DNA of 64,000 nucleotides, taken from the NCBI RefSeq assembly GCF_000255655.1, contig NZ_JH636435.1, forward strand, positions 2,008,658 to 2,072,657, in the 5' to 3' direction. The notes beneath the pieces were generated by a model. It saw nothing but the letters and a program-made list of their open reading frames with translations, did no database searches and was not told where the DNA came from. Below are positions 1 through 7,965 of this stretch, in pieces. A program made the translations under genes and the position numbers. Each line of letters starts with the position of its first letter. Position 1 is the stretch's first letter. The DNA comes from Schlesneria paludicola DSM 18645 (GTDB lineage Bacteria > Planctomycetota > Planctomycetia > Planctomycetales > Planctomycetaceae).

Positions 1-418
1 TGACGACGACAAGCCCGCCACCGATTCCAAGAGCAAATCGACCGTAAAGTCGATCGACCTACCGGCCGCACTGCAGAACAAGAATATCCTGGTCGAAATC
101 GTCGGCGCCGGTACAACGAAGACACATCCGCACTATTCCCATTCGCTGGCGGTGCAGGTCATCGAGACCTACGGCCAGGTGAAAGTCACCGATCAGGGCA
201 CGGGAAAACCAATCCCCAAAGCCTACGTCAAAGTCTATGCTCAAATGGCCAACGGTCAGGTGAAGTTCTACAAAGACGGGTACACCGATCTCCGGGGCCG
301 TTTCGACTTCGCCTCGCTCAACACCAACGACCTGGACGTCGCCGTGAAGTTCTCCATTATGATCCTCAGCGATCAGCAAGGGGCTCTGGTTCGCGAAGCC
401 CATCCTCCGAAACAATAG
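1..418 (+). CDS. C-terminal part of a large protein with a regulatory-like beta-sandwich domain (5' truncated)
   Basis: The frame is open from the left edge and stops at TAG 416-418, leaving the last 138 residues. The N-terminal stretch is charged and low in complexity. It is followed by a segment with the pattern VKVTDQGTGKPIPKAYVKVY and then GYTDLRGRFDFASL, which resembles a carboxypeptidase-regulatory-like (transthyretin-like) beta-sandwich. The end lacks any membrane segment. Function cannot be deduced from this part; in planctomycetes such domains often close very long secreted proteins (family knowledge, not shown here). A hairpin follows 15 bases after the stop. Confidence 0.7.
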   Translation, partial: DDDKPATDSKSKSTVKSIDLPAALQNKNILVEIVGAGTTKTHPHYSHSLAVQVIETYGQVKVTDQGTGKPIPKAYVKVYAQMANGQVKFYKDGYTDLRGRFDFASLNTNDLDVAVKFSIMILSDQQGALVREAHPPKQ

Positions 419-432
419 ATTGATCCCGATCC

Positions 433-468
433 AGCATGGCACTGCTTGGAATCAGGCAGTGCCATGCT
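433..468 (+). terminator. 13-bp perfect hairpin after the truncated gene
   Basis: Perfect 13-bp inverted repeat (433-445 with 456-468, 10-nt loop), 15 bases downstream of the stop codon at 418. There is no long T tract after it, so it may act as a weak intrinsic terminator or an mRNA 3' end stabiliser. Confidence 0.5.
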
Positions 469-498
469 GTTAATCGGCGACTCCTGCCGAACCGGTTG

Positions 499-626
499 CC
501 GTTCATAGCCCGAAGAGAGGGGTACAGGCACATTTTCCCGGTTCAATTGGAATCCACAGTGCATCTACGAAGGGCAAGTCTTCCCTTTACCGCGGGAAAA
601 TGAACCAGTCCCCGGCCTGTGAACGG
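499..626. repeat. Dispersed palindromic repeat, divergent copy A
   Basis: Contains GGGGTACAGGCAC at 518-531 and the complementary arm AACCAGTCCCC at 603-613. The arms are flanked by a further short inverted repeat (CCGTTCA 499-505 / TGAACGG 620-626) and an inner pair of TTTTCCCG / CGGGAAAA. It belongs to the same family as the copies at 2551, 6621, 10423, 10601, 28641 and 29727 but is the most diverged. Confidence 0.5.
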
Positions 627-858
627 TTATGCCGAACAAGACTGGATCTGAATCTCTTATCAAGGAGCAGCAGTCCAGTAGGACCGCACGGTCACGTGGG
701 TTTCCCACTTCACTATTTCACAATAGGGCATTGAAGTACTTTTTCTTGAACTAGATGGATCAATTAATGAACTAGCGCCAGTGGTTCCGATGAGGAAAAC
801 GCAAACGCTTCGTCGAAGTGCTTGCATGGGCTGACCTCATCTCATCATTGGCATTGCA

Positions 859-2154
859 ATGTCATCGCGCTCCCCCCGAATCCTCGTCACCGGTTCGAGC
901 CTGTTCTTCTCCGCACGGTTGATCCACGACCTGGGTCGGCGAGGAGCATCGGTGACGGCCGCCGACAGCCTGACATTTTCGGCAGGCAAGTTTTCCCGGT
1001 ATACGAAGCGTCGCCTGAAACTGCCACGCGTCAACCAGGACCCCGGTCGCTACCTGGAAACATTGGTTAAAGAACTGCGGTCGCAGCCGTACGACTTACT
1101 GCTGCCCACGTTCGAAGAGTCGCTGTTGCTGTCGGAATACGAGTCTGAGTTGCGGCCGTATACCCGGCTGTTACTACCTGACTTCTCGTCGATGTACAGC
1201 CTGCACCATAAACCAAGCTTACACAAGCTTTGCCAGTCATTGGACCTGCCCACACCGCCGACCCTGGTTCCAAAAAATTCAGATCAATTGCCGATGATCT
1301 CGGATCAACTCGGCTTTCCAGTTGTGGTCAAGCTGCCTGGTGGAAACAACTCCGTCGGACGATCGTTCTGCAACAATTCTGATGAATTGAAACGCACCTT
1401 CGAACAGCAGGCGGCCTTGCACGCCAAAGATGGGTCCGGGCAACCCTTCGTACAGAAAAAGATCGAGGGTGATCTTATCTGCACGCTGAGCTTCTGTTCG
1501 CAAGGTCACAAGTTGGGTGAAGTTGTTTATCGCACCCTCAGAATGTTTCCCGAAGCGGGCGGAACATCTGCACATCGGCAATCGATCGAACACCCCGAGA
1601 TCTCGCGTATTTCGAAACGATTGATCGCCGCCAGTGGATGGTCAGGCTTTTTGGGTCTCGATTTCTTGCTCGAACGGGAAACGGGAATTCCCTACGTGAT
1701 CGACGCGAACGTCCGGGCTAATCCTGCAATCCATTTAGGATTCTGCTCGGGATTGGATTGGACCCAGCTCATTTTTGACATTGCGAAAGACAAGACACCA
1801 GCCGTCCAGACCGCACGAACAGGCGTCAGCGTCCACACGGTCTTGATGGACGTCGTATGGCTGCTCGAAGGACTTCACCCTCGAACAGGCGGCATTCGAC
1901 GGTTCCCGCAACGTCTTCGCGAATTCATCACGCCTCCTTGGCCCGTGCATTCGCGCGGCGACCTTGTCGCAACCGGCGAAGTGGCCTCGAGCGTCATCCT
2001 GGGGCTTGAGAGCCTTGTGACCGGCATCCAATCGCTGGTGACAGGTCGTCAGGCCGGTGAATTGATGCTCGAACATGCGAACTATGATTCACACGTCGCA
2101 GAGCAATACCGTCAGCAACGGCAAGACACGAATCGCGACCGCGTGGCGGCGTAA
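859..2154 (+). CDS. ATP-grasp domain enzyme
   Basis: A 431-aa soluble protein. Residues 7-12 (RILVTG) begin a Rossmann-like pre-ATP-grasp domain. The ATP-grasp core follows: VVVKLPGG (156-162, candidate ATP-binding Lys158), a glycine-rich loop GGNNSVGRS, QKKIEGDLICT around 199-209, and the metal/ATP site IPYVIDANVRANP around 277-289 (Asp282, Asn284). The architecture matches carboxylate-amine/thiol ligases of the carbamoyl-phosphate-synthase-like group; the substrate cannot be read from sequence. No clear Shine-Dalgarno precedes the ATG, but the Rossmann strand starts seven residues in, so this start fits the fold. It stands alone, with no co-directional neighbour close by. Confidence 0.85.
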   Translation: MSSRSPRILVTGSSLFFSARLIHDLGRRGASVTAADSLTFSAGKFSRYTKRRLKLPRVNQDPGRYLETLVKELRSQPYDLLLPTFEESLLLSEYESELRPYTRLLLPDFSSMYSLHHKPSLHKLCQSLDLPTPPTLVPKNSDQLPMISDQLGFPVVVKLPGGNNSVGRSFCNNSDELKRTFEQQAALHAKDGSGQPFVQKKIEGDLICTLSFCSQGHKLGEVVYRTLRMFPEAGGTSAHRQSIEHPEISRISKRLIAASGWSGFLGLDFLLERETGIPYVIDANVRANPAIHLGFCSGLDWTQLIFDIAKDKTPAVQTARTGVSVHTVLMDVVWLLEGLHPRTGGIRRFPQRLREFITPPWPVHSRGDLVATGEVASSVILGLESLVTGIQSLVTGRQAGELMLEHANYDSHVAEQYRQQRQDTNRDRVAA

Positions 2155-2550
2155 CGATTCGGTCCTTCGAATGCGTGAGATCGTGACGGCGGCGGCGGCG
2201 GCCTCACAACACGCGCCAGGTCTCTTCCATAAGAGAACCCGTCGTTTGCTGTATACTGAACGCAGTCAACGACGGGTCAACTCCTCCGCCGTTGCGTCCC
2301 TTCTGTGCACATCAAGGGATCACTCGCGAGTGTCTTGATGTATCGGTCCTGAGCCGACGTCATCAGCCGCCCTAGAAGCTCCAACGAGCGTCACGAATCA
2401 GTGACCGCTCGCGACGTGGCGTCGATATGATCCGCCACTGGCCTGTGCCCGTCCGTAACTGGGCACCAGTGAGAATGCGGGCGTGACAGAGAGGGAATGA
2501 CTTCCGAGAGTGACTGACGGTATGCTGGAGGGATACAAGCTTCCGGTGTG
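2155..2550. other. Intergenic stretch without a recognisable gene
   Basis: Between the ATP-grasp gene and repeat copy B. I see no credible coding frame, RNA gene or strong hairpin. The short open frames here have no recognisable protein pattern and no ribosome binding site. Confidence 0.5.
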
Positions 2551-2653
2551 AGCAGCCTGTTGAAGTGAGGGCGACAGGCACCTTGGTCGTCAGGATTTCT
2601 TGGCGGATTTTGATCAGGAGGGAACCCATCCCCGTGACTTCAACAAGCTGTTA
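2551..2653. repeat. Dispersed 103-bp palindromic repeat, copy B
   Basis: Outer arms AGCAGCCTGTTGAAG and CTTCAACAAGCTGTTA; inner arms GCGACAGGCACC and GGAACCCATCCCC. The distance from the first base of CCTGTTGAA to the last base of TTCAACA is 90 nt, the same as in copies C and D. It lies directly upstream of the DsbA-like gene and ends 13 bases before its ATG. Confidence 0.75.
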
Positions 2654-2666
2654 AGGCGATTTTCAC

Positions 2667-3305
2667 ATGATGCTGACGGTTGATATTTTTTCCGATGTGA
2701 TCTGTCCCTGGTGCTATGTCGGCAAGCGCCGCCTGGAGAAAGCCATCGCGACGTTGGGGCCGGCGCACCCCGTCCAAGTGCGGTGGCTGCCGTTCCAGTT
2801 GAATCCCGAAATGCCGCAGGAGGGAATGGGGAGAATCGAATATCGCACCAGAAAGTTTGGCAGCTTGGAACGTTCGCAGGCATTGGAGGCCACTTTTCTC
2901 TCTGCGACCGCTGCCGAAAGACTGCAATTCGCATTCGATCGGATCGAACGAACCCCGAATACGCGGGATGCCCATCGACTGATCTGGTTGGCCGAACAGC
3001 AGGCGATCCAAGACGCGGTGGTGGAAGGGCTGTTCCGAGCGTACTTCACCGAGGCGCTGGACATCAGCGCGAGAGACATTCTGATCGACGTCGTCGTGGA
3101 AGCGGGACTCGATCGCACGCGGACCGAGGACTTGCTGAATGGCGATGAGGGCTTGGACTTTCTTCAAGATGCCGGAATAAAAGCTCGCCAGATCGGCATC
3201 AGCGGCGTGCCATTCTTTATCATCAATCGCGAAATCCGGCTGTCCGGCGCGCAACCGCCCGAGACGTTCCTCGCCGCATTCCAACATGCGATTGCGTCCG
3301 CATGA
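2667..3305 (+). CDS. DsbA-family (FrnE-like) thiol oxidoreductase
   Basis: A 212-aa thioredoxin-fold protein with CPWC at residues 13-16 next to the first beta strand and the cis-proline segment GVPFFII near residue 182. The following INREIRLSGAQPPETF matches the FrnE/2-hydroxychromene-2-carboxylate-isomerase-like DsbA group. There is no signal peptide, so it should act in the cytoplasm on disulfides or as a polyketide-isomerase-like enzyme. The start is either of two adjacent ATG codons. It converges with the EEP hydrolase gene (52-bp gap). Its promoter region is occupied by repeat copy B. Confidence 0.9.
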   Translation: MMLTVDIFSDVICPWCYVGKRRLEKAIATLGPAHPVQVRWLPFQLNPEMPQEGMGRIEYRTRKFGSLERSQALEATFLSATAAERLQFAFDRIERTPNTRDAHRLIWLAEQQAIQDAVVEGLFRAYFTEALDISARDILIDVVVEAGLDRTRTEDLLNGDEGLDFLQDAGIKARQIGISGVPFFIINREIRLSGAQPPETFLAAFQHAIASA

Positions 3306-3357
3306 CGTTCGTATCGCTGTAAGCGCGACCGATCGCGCGAACCTGCTCGCGAATGGA

Positions 3358-4215
3358 TCACTCTTTCATCGTCAGTTCTGTCACAACGGGCAGATGATCC
3401 GAGGGGAAGCGTTTTTCTCTTTGATCATCCAGGATTTGAAGCCGCAGGACTTTGACCGCCTTCGTCGTGAAGATGAAATCGATTCGATGTTCAGGCACGA
3501 TGGCCTTGAAGCCGTTCCACGTCGAATCCGGACCTTCTGGTTTCCGTGCGGAATGCACGTAGGTATCGAGAAACACCTCTTGCCCCTGCGTGCCTCGTCC
3601 GACCAGCGTGTTGTACGGCGGCGAGTTGGCCGTCGTGTTGAAATCGCCGAGCAGGATGACGGGATGATCTGCAAACGTCTCACGCAGGCGTTGGAGCAGC
3701 AGGTTGGCGCTCTCGGTACGAGCCTGTTTGCCGCGATGATCAAAGTGGGTATTGATCACATACAGCTCGACGCCCGTCGTACGATCTTTGAGCTTCACCC
3801 AACTCGCAATCCGGGGCAGGGCGGCATCCCAACCTTTACTGGCGGTTTCCTCGGGTGTCGGCGAAAGCCAGAATGTTGCTTGCGCCAGCAGGTCAAACCG
3901 ATCATGACGATAGAAGATCGGACAGAACTCACCCGCACTCTTACCATCGTCCCGTCCGACCCCGTAAGCCTTCATCTCCGGCAGTCGCAGTTTCAAGTCG
4001 TCAAACTGCCCAGCCAGCACCTCTTGAAACCCCGCAACATCCGCCTTGCTCTTGAGAATGATCTCAGCCACCCAATCCTTGCGATTCGGCCAGCCATTGA
4101 CGCCATCTTGCGGATTGTCATACCGAATATTCCAGGTCATCACATTCAGCGATTGGGCAAAGGCATTCGAGCCAATCAACGCCGTAGCCAAGAAAACCAA
4201 CAAAGCCTGCTTCAT
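3358..4215 (-). CDS. Secreted endonuclease/exonuclease/phosphatase-fold hydrolase
   Basis: A 285-aa protein starting at the ATG at 4215, chosen because it begins a clean signal peptide (MKQALLVFLATALIGSNAFA, cut before Gln21). An upstream in-frame extension is possible but would bury this signal. EEP-fold motifs appear in order: MTWNIRYDNP (Asn), AGFQEV (metal-binding Glu65), INTHFDH, LGDFNTT (Asp/Asn pair) and SDHLPVV (catalytic His). The family cleaves phosphodiesters in nucleic acids, lipids or inositol phosphates; export suggests nutrient scavenging. The exact substrate is unknown. Confidence 0.88.
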   Translation of the reverse strand: MKQALLVFLATALIGSNAFAQSLNVMTWNIRYDNPQDGVNGWPNRKDWVAEIILKSKADVAGFQEVLAGQFDDLKLRLPEMKAYGVGRDDGKSAGEFCPIFYRHDRFDLLAQATFWLSPTPEETASKGWDAALPRIASWVKLKDRTTGVELYVINTHFDHRGKQARTESANLLLQRLRETFADHPVILLGDFNTTANSPPYNTLVGRGTQGQEVFLDTYVHSARKPEGPDSTWNGFKAIVPEHRIDFIFTTKAVKVLRLQILDDQREKRFPSDHLPVVTELTMKE

Positions 4216-4316
4216 CGCGTTCTGCCTCGTAGCCCAAAGGTGTATGCCGACGATTCCCCCCGATTCACTTTGCACTTCCACGCAACAGTCGTCAACCAAA
4301 CGAATCGATTGCAGAC

Positions 4317-4684
4317 TGTCATTTCGCAGTCAAAACCGGCCAGCAATTTGCGGGTGAAAACCGGCCATTGAGAGGCGTCATGTCTGAGTTCATCTTGCAC
4401 GCTGAGTGCAGGAGGAACCTGCATGTCGAATCGATGATCAATGGCAACGATCAATTCTATCGAGACACTGCACCGATCAGGTCGTTCGAACCGGGAGATT
4501 TCTCGTCTTCTGGGCGTGGATCGCGGTGCGGTGAATCGGGCCGTGCAGCGACTGAAAGCTGCGGAAGTTCAAAACCGGCCAAACCCGCTCACAGGGTCGA
4601 GCCAAACCATCCGCAGCACAATCAGACGAATTCAACTGCAATTCACCCCACAAAACCTGACCGGTTTTCACTCGCGAAATGACA
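4317..4684. mobile_element. Internally deleted IS21-like element with both ends
   Basis: The left end TGTCATTTCGC (from 4317) and the right end GCGAAATGACA (to 4684) are inverted repeats with the TG...CA termini seen in IS21 elements. Each end is followed inward by AAAACCGG-type sub-repeats (left: AAAACCGGCC twice; right: GACCGGTTTT). Flanking GAC triplets (4314-4316, 4685-4687) may be a short target duplication. Inside lies only the N-terminal part of an istA-like gene; most of istA and all of istB are gone. At 368 bp it cannot transpose alone but could be mobilised in trans. Confidence 0.72.
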
Positions 4685-4704
4685 GACCTAAGTCTAAAAA
4701 CTAA
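4441..4704 (+). pseudogene. istA-like transposase remnant (N-terminal HTH only)
   Basis: The first roughly 40 residues read as a resolvase-like helix-turn-helix (LHRSGRSNREISRLLGVDR), as at the N-terminus of IS21 IstA. The frame then runs into the right end of the element and out of it, with no DDE catalytic domain. A better-placed ribosome site (AGGAGG 4411-4416) precedes an ATG at 4423 whose frame ends after four codons, so the original start is also damaged. Confidence 0.65.
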
Positions 4705-4740
4705 AAAAAGGCCAATCCATTTTTCGGGACTGGCCTTTTT
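4705..4740. terminator. Bidirectional intrinsic terminator
   Basis: Inverted repeat AAAAAGGCCA (4705-4714) / TGGCCTTTTT (4731-4740) with a 16-nt loop, A-rich on one side and T-rich on the other. It directly follows the stop codon of the minus-strand gene at 4740 and would also stop rightward transcription leaving the IS21 remnant. Confidence 0.8.
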
Positions 4741-5006
4741 CAGTTTGCGGAATCAGTTGGCTTCTCTTGTGGATCGACATCGAACCCTGCCGCTAGTAGT
4801 GATGGTCTGATTTCATCAATTGTTGCGATGGCTTTCGGGTCTCTCCAAATGCTGAATTTTGCCATGCGGGGCACGCCGTCGAACCCAAATTCGGCGCCGC
4901 AGATGAAACCGGTCTTCTCGAGTGCCTGCTTTATTAAACCAACATCCGTTTTTGAGCACATGATCTTGGGGAAGTTCCCCGGCACACCGTCAACATGGAC
5001 TGTCAT
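4740..5006 (-). CDS. Small hypothetical protein (88 aa)
   Basis: A short acidic protein that I do not recognise. It has two mixed alpha/beta halves with no signal peptide or membrane segment. Two features support it as a real gene: a good ribosome site (GGGAG, 7 bases before the ATG) and a strong terminator abutting the stop codon. It lies between the tRNA gene and the IS21 remnant, and its A+T content is higher than that of its neighbours, which may point to acquisition. Confidence 0.65.
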   Translation of the reverse strand: MTVHVDGVPGNFPKIMCSKTDVGLIKQALEKTGFICGAEFGFDGVPRMAKFSIWRDPKAIATIDEIRPSLLAAGFDVDPQEKPTDSAN

Positions 5007-5051
5007 TCAAAACTCCCTTTTGAACTTCCTGATTTGTTCGAAGATCTACCC

Positions 5052-5091
5052 AAAAAAAGCCTTGTCCCAACTACCGTCAGGACAAGGCTTT
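5052..5091 (-). terminator. Intrinsic terminator of the tRNA-Val gene
   Basis: A 12-bp perfect stem (5056-5067 with 5080-5091) read on the minus strand, followed by a run of T (plus-strand A 5052-5058). It lies a few bases beyond the tRNA 3' end. Confidence 0.85.
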
Positions 5092-5096
5092 AAAGA

Positions 5097-5169
<73 letters not shown>

Positions 5170-5183
5170 GTGGGCGGCCGGGG

Positions 5184-5222
5184 CCGCGTGGACATATTTG
5201 TATCCTGAATGAAGGGTGTCAG
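5184..5222 (-). promoter_or_regulatory. Candidate promoter of the tRNA-Val gene
   Basis: On the minus strand, CTGACA (-35-like, plus positions 5217-5222) is followed by the A/T-rich stretch TACAAATAT (plus 5184-5192). A very G+C-rich segment then runs up to the tRNA 5' end, as is common for stringently controlled tRNA promoters. The -10 match is weak. Confidence 0.3.
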
Positions 5223-5274
5223 CAAGGATGCACGCTCGGGTGAGTTGGTTCGCGCGGAACCGATCAATTGTGAC

Positions 5275-6453
5275 TCATGTCTTCAGTTGCAGGGGTGTCT
5301 TTAGCTGCAGGGGGCGGGCGATATCCGGAAGATTCAGGTCGGCGGTGCCTCGGCAGACCTGACGGACATATTCGCGATGTGGTTCCACACAGCCACCGCC
5401 CTGGCCGCCCGAGGGCACTTGCAGACGGAGCATTTCGTTCAGGATCTGCGTCATTTCCAGCGGATCTTTCAACGACTTTTCGACTTGCGCCTCGACCCGG
5501 CTTTCATCGATCTGCAGTTCGCCATTCGCATCGAAGAACGTCGAATTGCGCCAGTGATAGATCGAGAGGCATTTGGTGGTCAGGCTGTAGAACTGGTTCG
5601 GACGCCAGAAATCGGCGAAGACGCCATTTCCCAGATAGAAGGTCCAACTTCCTTCGTATCCCGTGATTTCGCCAGAGGCATCGTCCGGGTTTCGGAACCA
5701 GGTTCGGTCGCCTGGAATGAAGAATTTCACGGGCAGGGGGTTGTCCCAGGAGCCGATTTGCCGCTGGAAGATCGATTCAAATTCTCGGCCCTTCACGGCA
5801 CGCGTTTCGGCCTGTTTCTGCAGATCGTAGAACAGCTCCTGATGGAATTCGGCCGCTTCCCGCGCCACGGCAAGCAGCACGATATATTCGCCCGCACGAC
5901 GGCACGAGAACGTATACCGCTGCCCCGAGAGTTCGGGCTGCGTGGCATATCGCAAGGCATCGATGAGCGATTTTTGCGGCCGAACAATGAATCCCTGGTC
6001 TTCGTCGTAGCTCCAATAGTCGGCTGGACGTTCTGCCTCATGTGTGGCAAACGACAAAGAGGTTTTCCGAGCCGCCTCGACAATCTTCTGACGAATTCGC
6101 ACCGATGAAATGAATTCTTCAAAGCTGGGGAATTCGAACACGATCGGGCAGGCGAGCATCGTGAGCAGGATCTCACGCTCAAGATCCTGGGGATTCCGCA
6201 CAGTATCCAAATTCAGCTTGGAAGTGACACCCGCGGTGTCTCCGTCGGGCATCCATTCCGCCACGCATTCGGATTTCAATTCGACGGATACGAAATCGGG
6301 GTCATCGGACCCGATTTTCACGTACTGTGAAAGATTCAGGTCAGTCAGGACTTTCGACAAATTCGCTTGAGCAATGTCGCGTTCCGAGATCGTTGGTCGA
6401 TGAATGCGCAGGCCGCGAGAGGCTGGGCGTTCGCTCTGAAAGGCGTTCAGCAT
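5275..6453 (-). CDS. Hypothetical protein (392 aa)
   Basis: I do not recognise this protein. It is soluble, acidic, without a signal peptide, and rich in aromatic residues in its second half (for example DRTWFRNPDD and FADFWRPNQFYSL). Residues 200-225 form an amphipathic helix. A ribosome site (AAGGAAG, 7 bases before the ATG) supports the start. The C-terminus carries a perfectly duplicated hexapeptide (PLQLKT twice) from an 18-bp tandem repeat just before the stop. It stands alone and ends about 100 bases from the divergent tRNA promoter region. Confidence 0.75.
   Translation of the reverse strand: MLNAFQSERPASRGLRIHRPTISERDIAQANLSKVLTDLNLSQYVKIGSDDPDFVSVELKSECVAEWMPDGDTAGVTSKLNLDTVRNPQDLEREILLTMLACPIVFEFPSFEEFISSVRIRQKIVEAARKTSLSFATHEAERPADYWSYDEDQGFIVRPQKSLIDALRYATQPELSGQRYTFSCRRAGEYIVLLAVAREAAEFHQELFYDLQKQAETRAVKGREFESIFQRQIGSWDNPLPVKFFIPGDRTWFRNPDDASGEITGYEGSWTFYLGNGVFADFWRPNQFYSLTTKCLSIYHWRNSTFFDANGELQIDESRVEAQVEKSLKDPLEMTQILNEMLRLQVPSGGQGGGCVEPHREYVRQVCRGTADLNLPDIARPLQLKTPLQLKT
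5278..5313. repeat. 18-bp tandem duplication at a gene 3' end
   Basis: Two adjacent 18-bp units (5278-5295 and 5296-5313) differ at two bases and encode PLQLKT twice immediately before the stop of the minus-strand 392-aa gene. Both differences are synonymous. Confidence 0.8.
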
Positions 6454-6620
6454 GGGCAGCTTCCTTTCACTGTCCAGCAGAACGCGTGTCGCTCAATCTG
6501 ATCAACGTCATACCTGAAACGTTTGTGTCCCGATTGATCCAACGGCCATAACAAGGACTCGCGATGCTTCATCGATGGTCTCGGCATTTTCTTTCTTTTG
6601 TGGCATGCGTCCGAACACGA

Positions 6621-6723
6621 ACAACCTGTTGAAGTAAGGGGGACAGGCACCTTGGCGTTGAGGACGTCATGGCGTTTTTTAAGCTCATCGGAGCCAGTCC
6701 CCGTTATTTCAACAGGTTGCTAA
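6621..6723. repeat. Dispersed 103-bp palindromic repeat, copy C
   Basis: Outer arms CAACCTGTTGAAG / TTTCAACAGGTTG; inner arms GGGGGACAGGCACC / GGAGCCAGTCCCC. The spacer CTTGGCGTTGAGGACGTCAT is close to that of copy D. The 90-nt arm-to-arm distance is identical to that of copies B and D. It sits between the 392-aa gene and the Gfo/Idh gene. The rest of this gap (6724-6969) shows nothing recognisable. Confidence 0.85.
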
Positions 6724-6969
6724 ACGCAACAAAGAAAGTTTATGCTTTGAGTCAAACTTTGCCAATCGGATTTCTGCTTGTGGCTGGCCCCCGTGACGCA
6801 GAACGCTGAAGCAGTTACGTTTACGCCGAATCCACGGCGCAATTACGAAAGTTCGGGTGGCGGAAACGCGAGAAATCCACCCTCTGGCCAAAACCCCATG
6901 CTAAGCATGCACATTAGTCAACATCGGCCGGAGATCCGGCGCGGTCAGACGTCTGCGGGTGCTTACCCA

Positions 6970-7965
6970 TCAAGGAGCGACGTCGAGGGGAGACGCGCTG
7001 CCCCGAAGCACGGTTTCTTGAACAGCCAGATCGTGCATCATCGACCAATCCAGCATTTTCTCCGCGCGAATGACCTTGGCAAAGTCGGCGGCGTCGGCGA
7101 CATAGCGTTTGTAAGGTTCGACCGGTACTTCCTGCGTCCCCTTCTTGTAAGGGCCGCGTTCTTTCGCCAGTGTGAGACGTACGAATTTGGGGGAATCGAT
7201 CGGCTCAATGTGGATCGTTCCTTCGGTCCCGCACACGACGAGATGTCGCCGGGCGGAGCCATCCACCTCGAGCGCAGACGACTTGACGCTGGCAATCGCC
7301 CGCGGGTAGGTCATGACCGCCAGCATATTGTCCTGTAGACCATCAGCCTGATTCCCGGAGTGCTGATGAAACGCACTCACGCCGGTCGGAGTGCCCAGAA
7401 GGTCAACGACGATGTCGATCATGTGGCATCCCAGTTCGAACATCATGCCACCGGGATAGGCGGCATTCTTGACCCGTGATGCGTCGTCAACCACTTTGCT
7501 CATCACGCAGTGCATCTCGAACGGTTCACCGAGATAACCCTTGCGGACGAGATTTTTCATCAGGACGACCGCCGGGTTGTAGCGGAACATGTATCCCATC
7601 TGGACGCACAAGTGCTTCCGGGCGGCCTGATCCAGAATGCGTCGAAACTGAATCAACGATTCGCCCGCCGGCTTGTCCAGATGAACATGAAGCCCCGCTT
7701 CAATCCCAGCTTCCGCGTACTTCAGCAGATCACGCGGTTCGGTTTCAATGGCGACGGCCTGCAACCCTTCGACAGCTAGAAGTTGTTCAACAGTCAGCCA
7801 CGGAAGGTCACGATAGGCCGCCTGTGTTTCCGCCAGTTTCTTAAGCCGGGGATCTGGTTCCGCAATTCCGACGACTTCGTATTCCGGTGAGGCCCGATAG
7901 GTTTCAAGCTTGCCTGCCGCGTGGCCATGCGCCGTTCCAATCTGACCAATCTTGATCTTGGGCAT
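6970..7965 (-). CDS. Gfo/Idh/MocA family oxidoreductase
   Basis: A 331-aa NAD(P)-dependent sugar oxidoreductase-type protein. The N-terminal Rossmann fold has GQIGTAHGHA at residues 7-16, a variant of the GxGxxG loop. The signature Lys lies in DKPAG (97-101, replacing the usual EKP), and GGMMFELGCHMID holds the conserved catalytic-region His. The C-terminal alpha/beta domain is typical. There is no signal peptide, so it is cytoplasmic, unlike many planctomycete relatives that carry a Tat signal. The substrate is unknown. It is transcribed alone. Confidence 0.9.
   Translation of the reverse strand: MPKIKIGQIGTAHGHAAGKLETYRASPEYEVVGIAEPDPRLKKLAETQAAYRDLPWLTVEQLLAVEGLQAVAIETEPRDLLKYAEAGIEAGLHVHLDKPAGESLIQFRRILDQAARKHLCVQMGYMFRYNPAVVLMKNLVRKGYLGEPFEMHCVMSKVVDDASRVKNAAYPGGMMFELGCHMIDIVVDLLGTPTGVSAFHQHSGNQADGLQDNMLAVMTYPRAIASVKSSALEVDGSARRHLVVCGTEGTIHIEPIDSPKFVRLTLAKERGPYKKGTQEVPVEPYKRYVADAADFAKVIRAEKMLDWSMMHDLAVQETVLRGSASPLDVAP

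Noticed and set aside
3286-4371. Plus-strand open frame of 361 codons antisense to the EEP hydrolase
   Set aside because: It is a shadow of the minus-strand gene: the opposite frame has a clean signal peptide and all five catalytic motifs, whereas this translation has none and is rich in unlikely residue runs.
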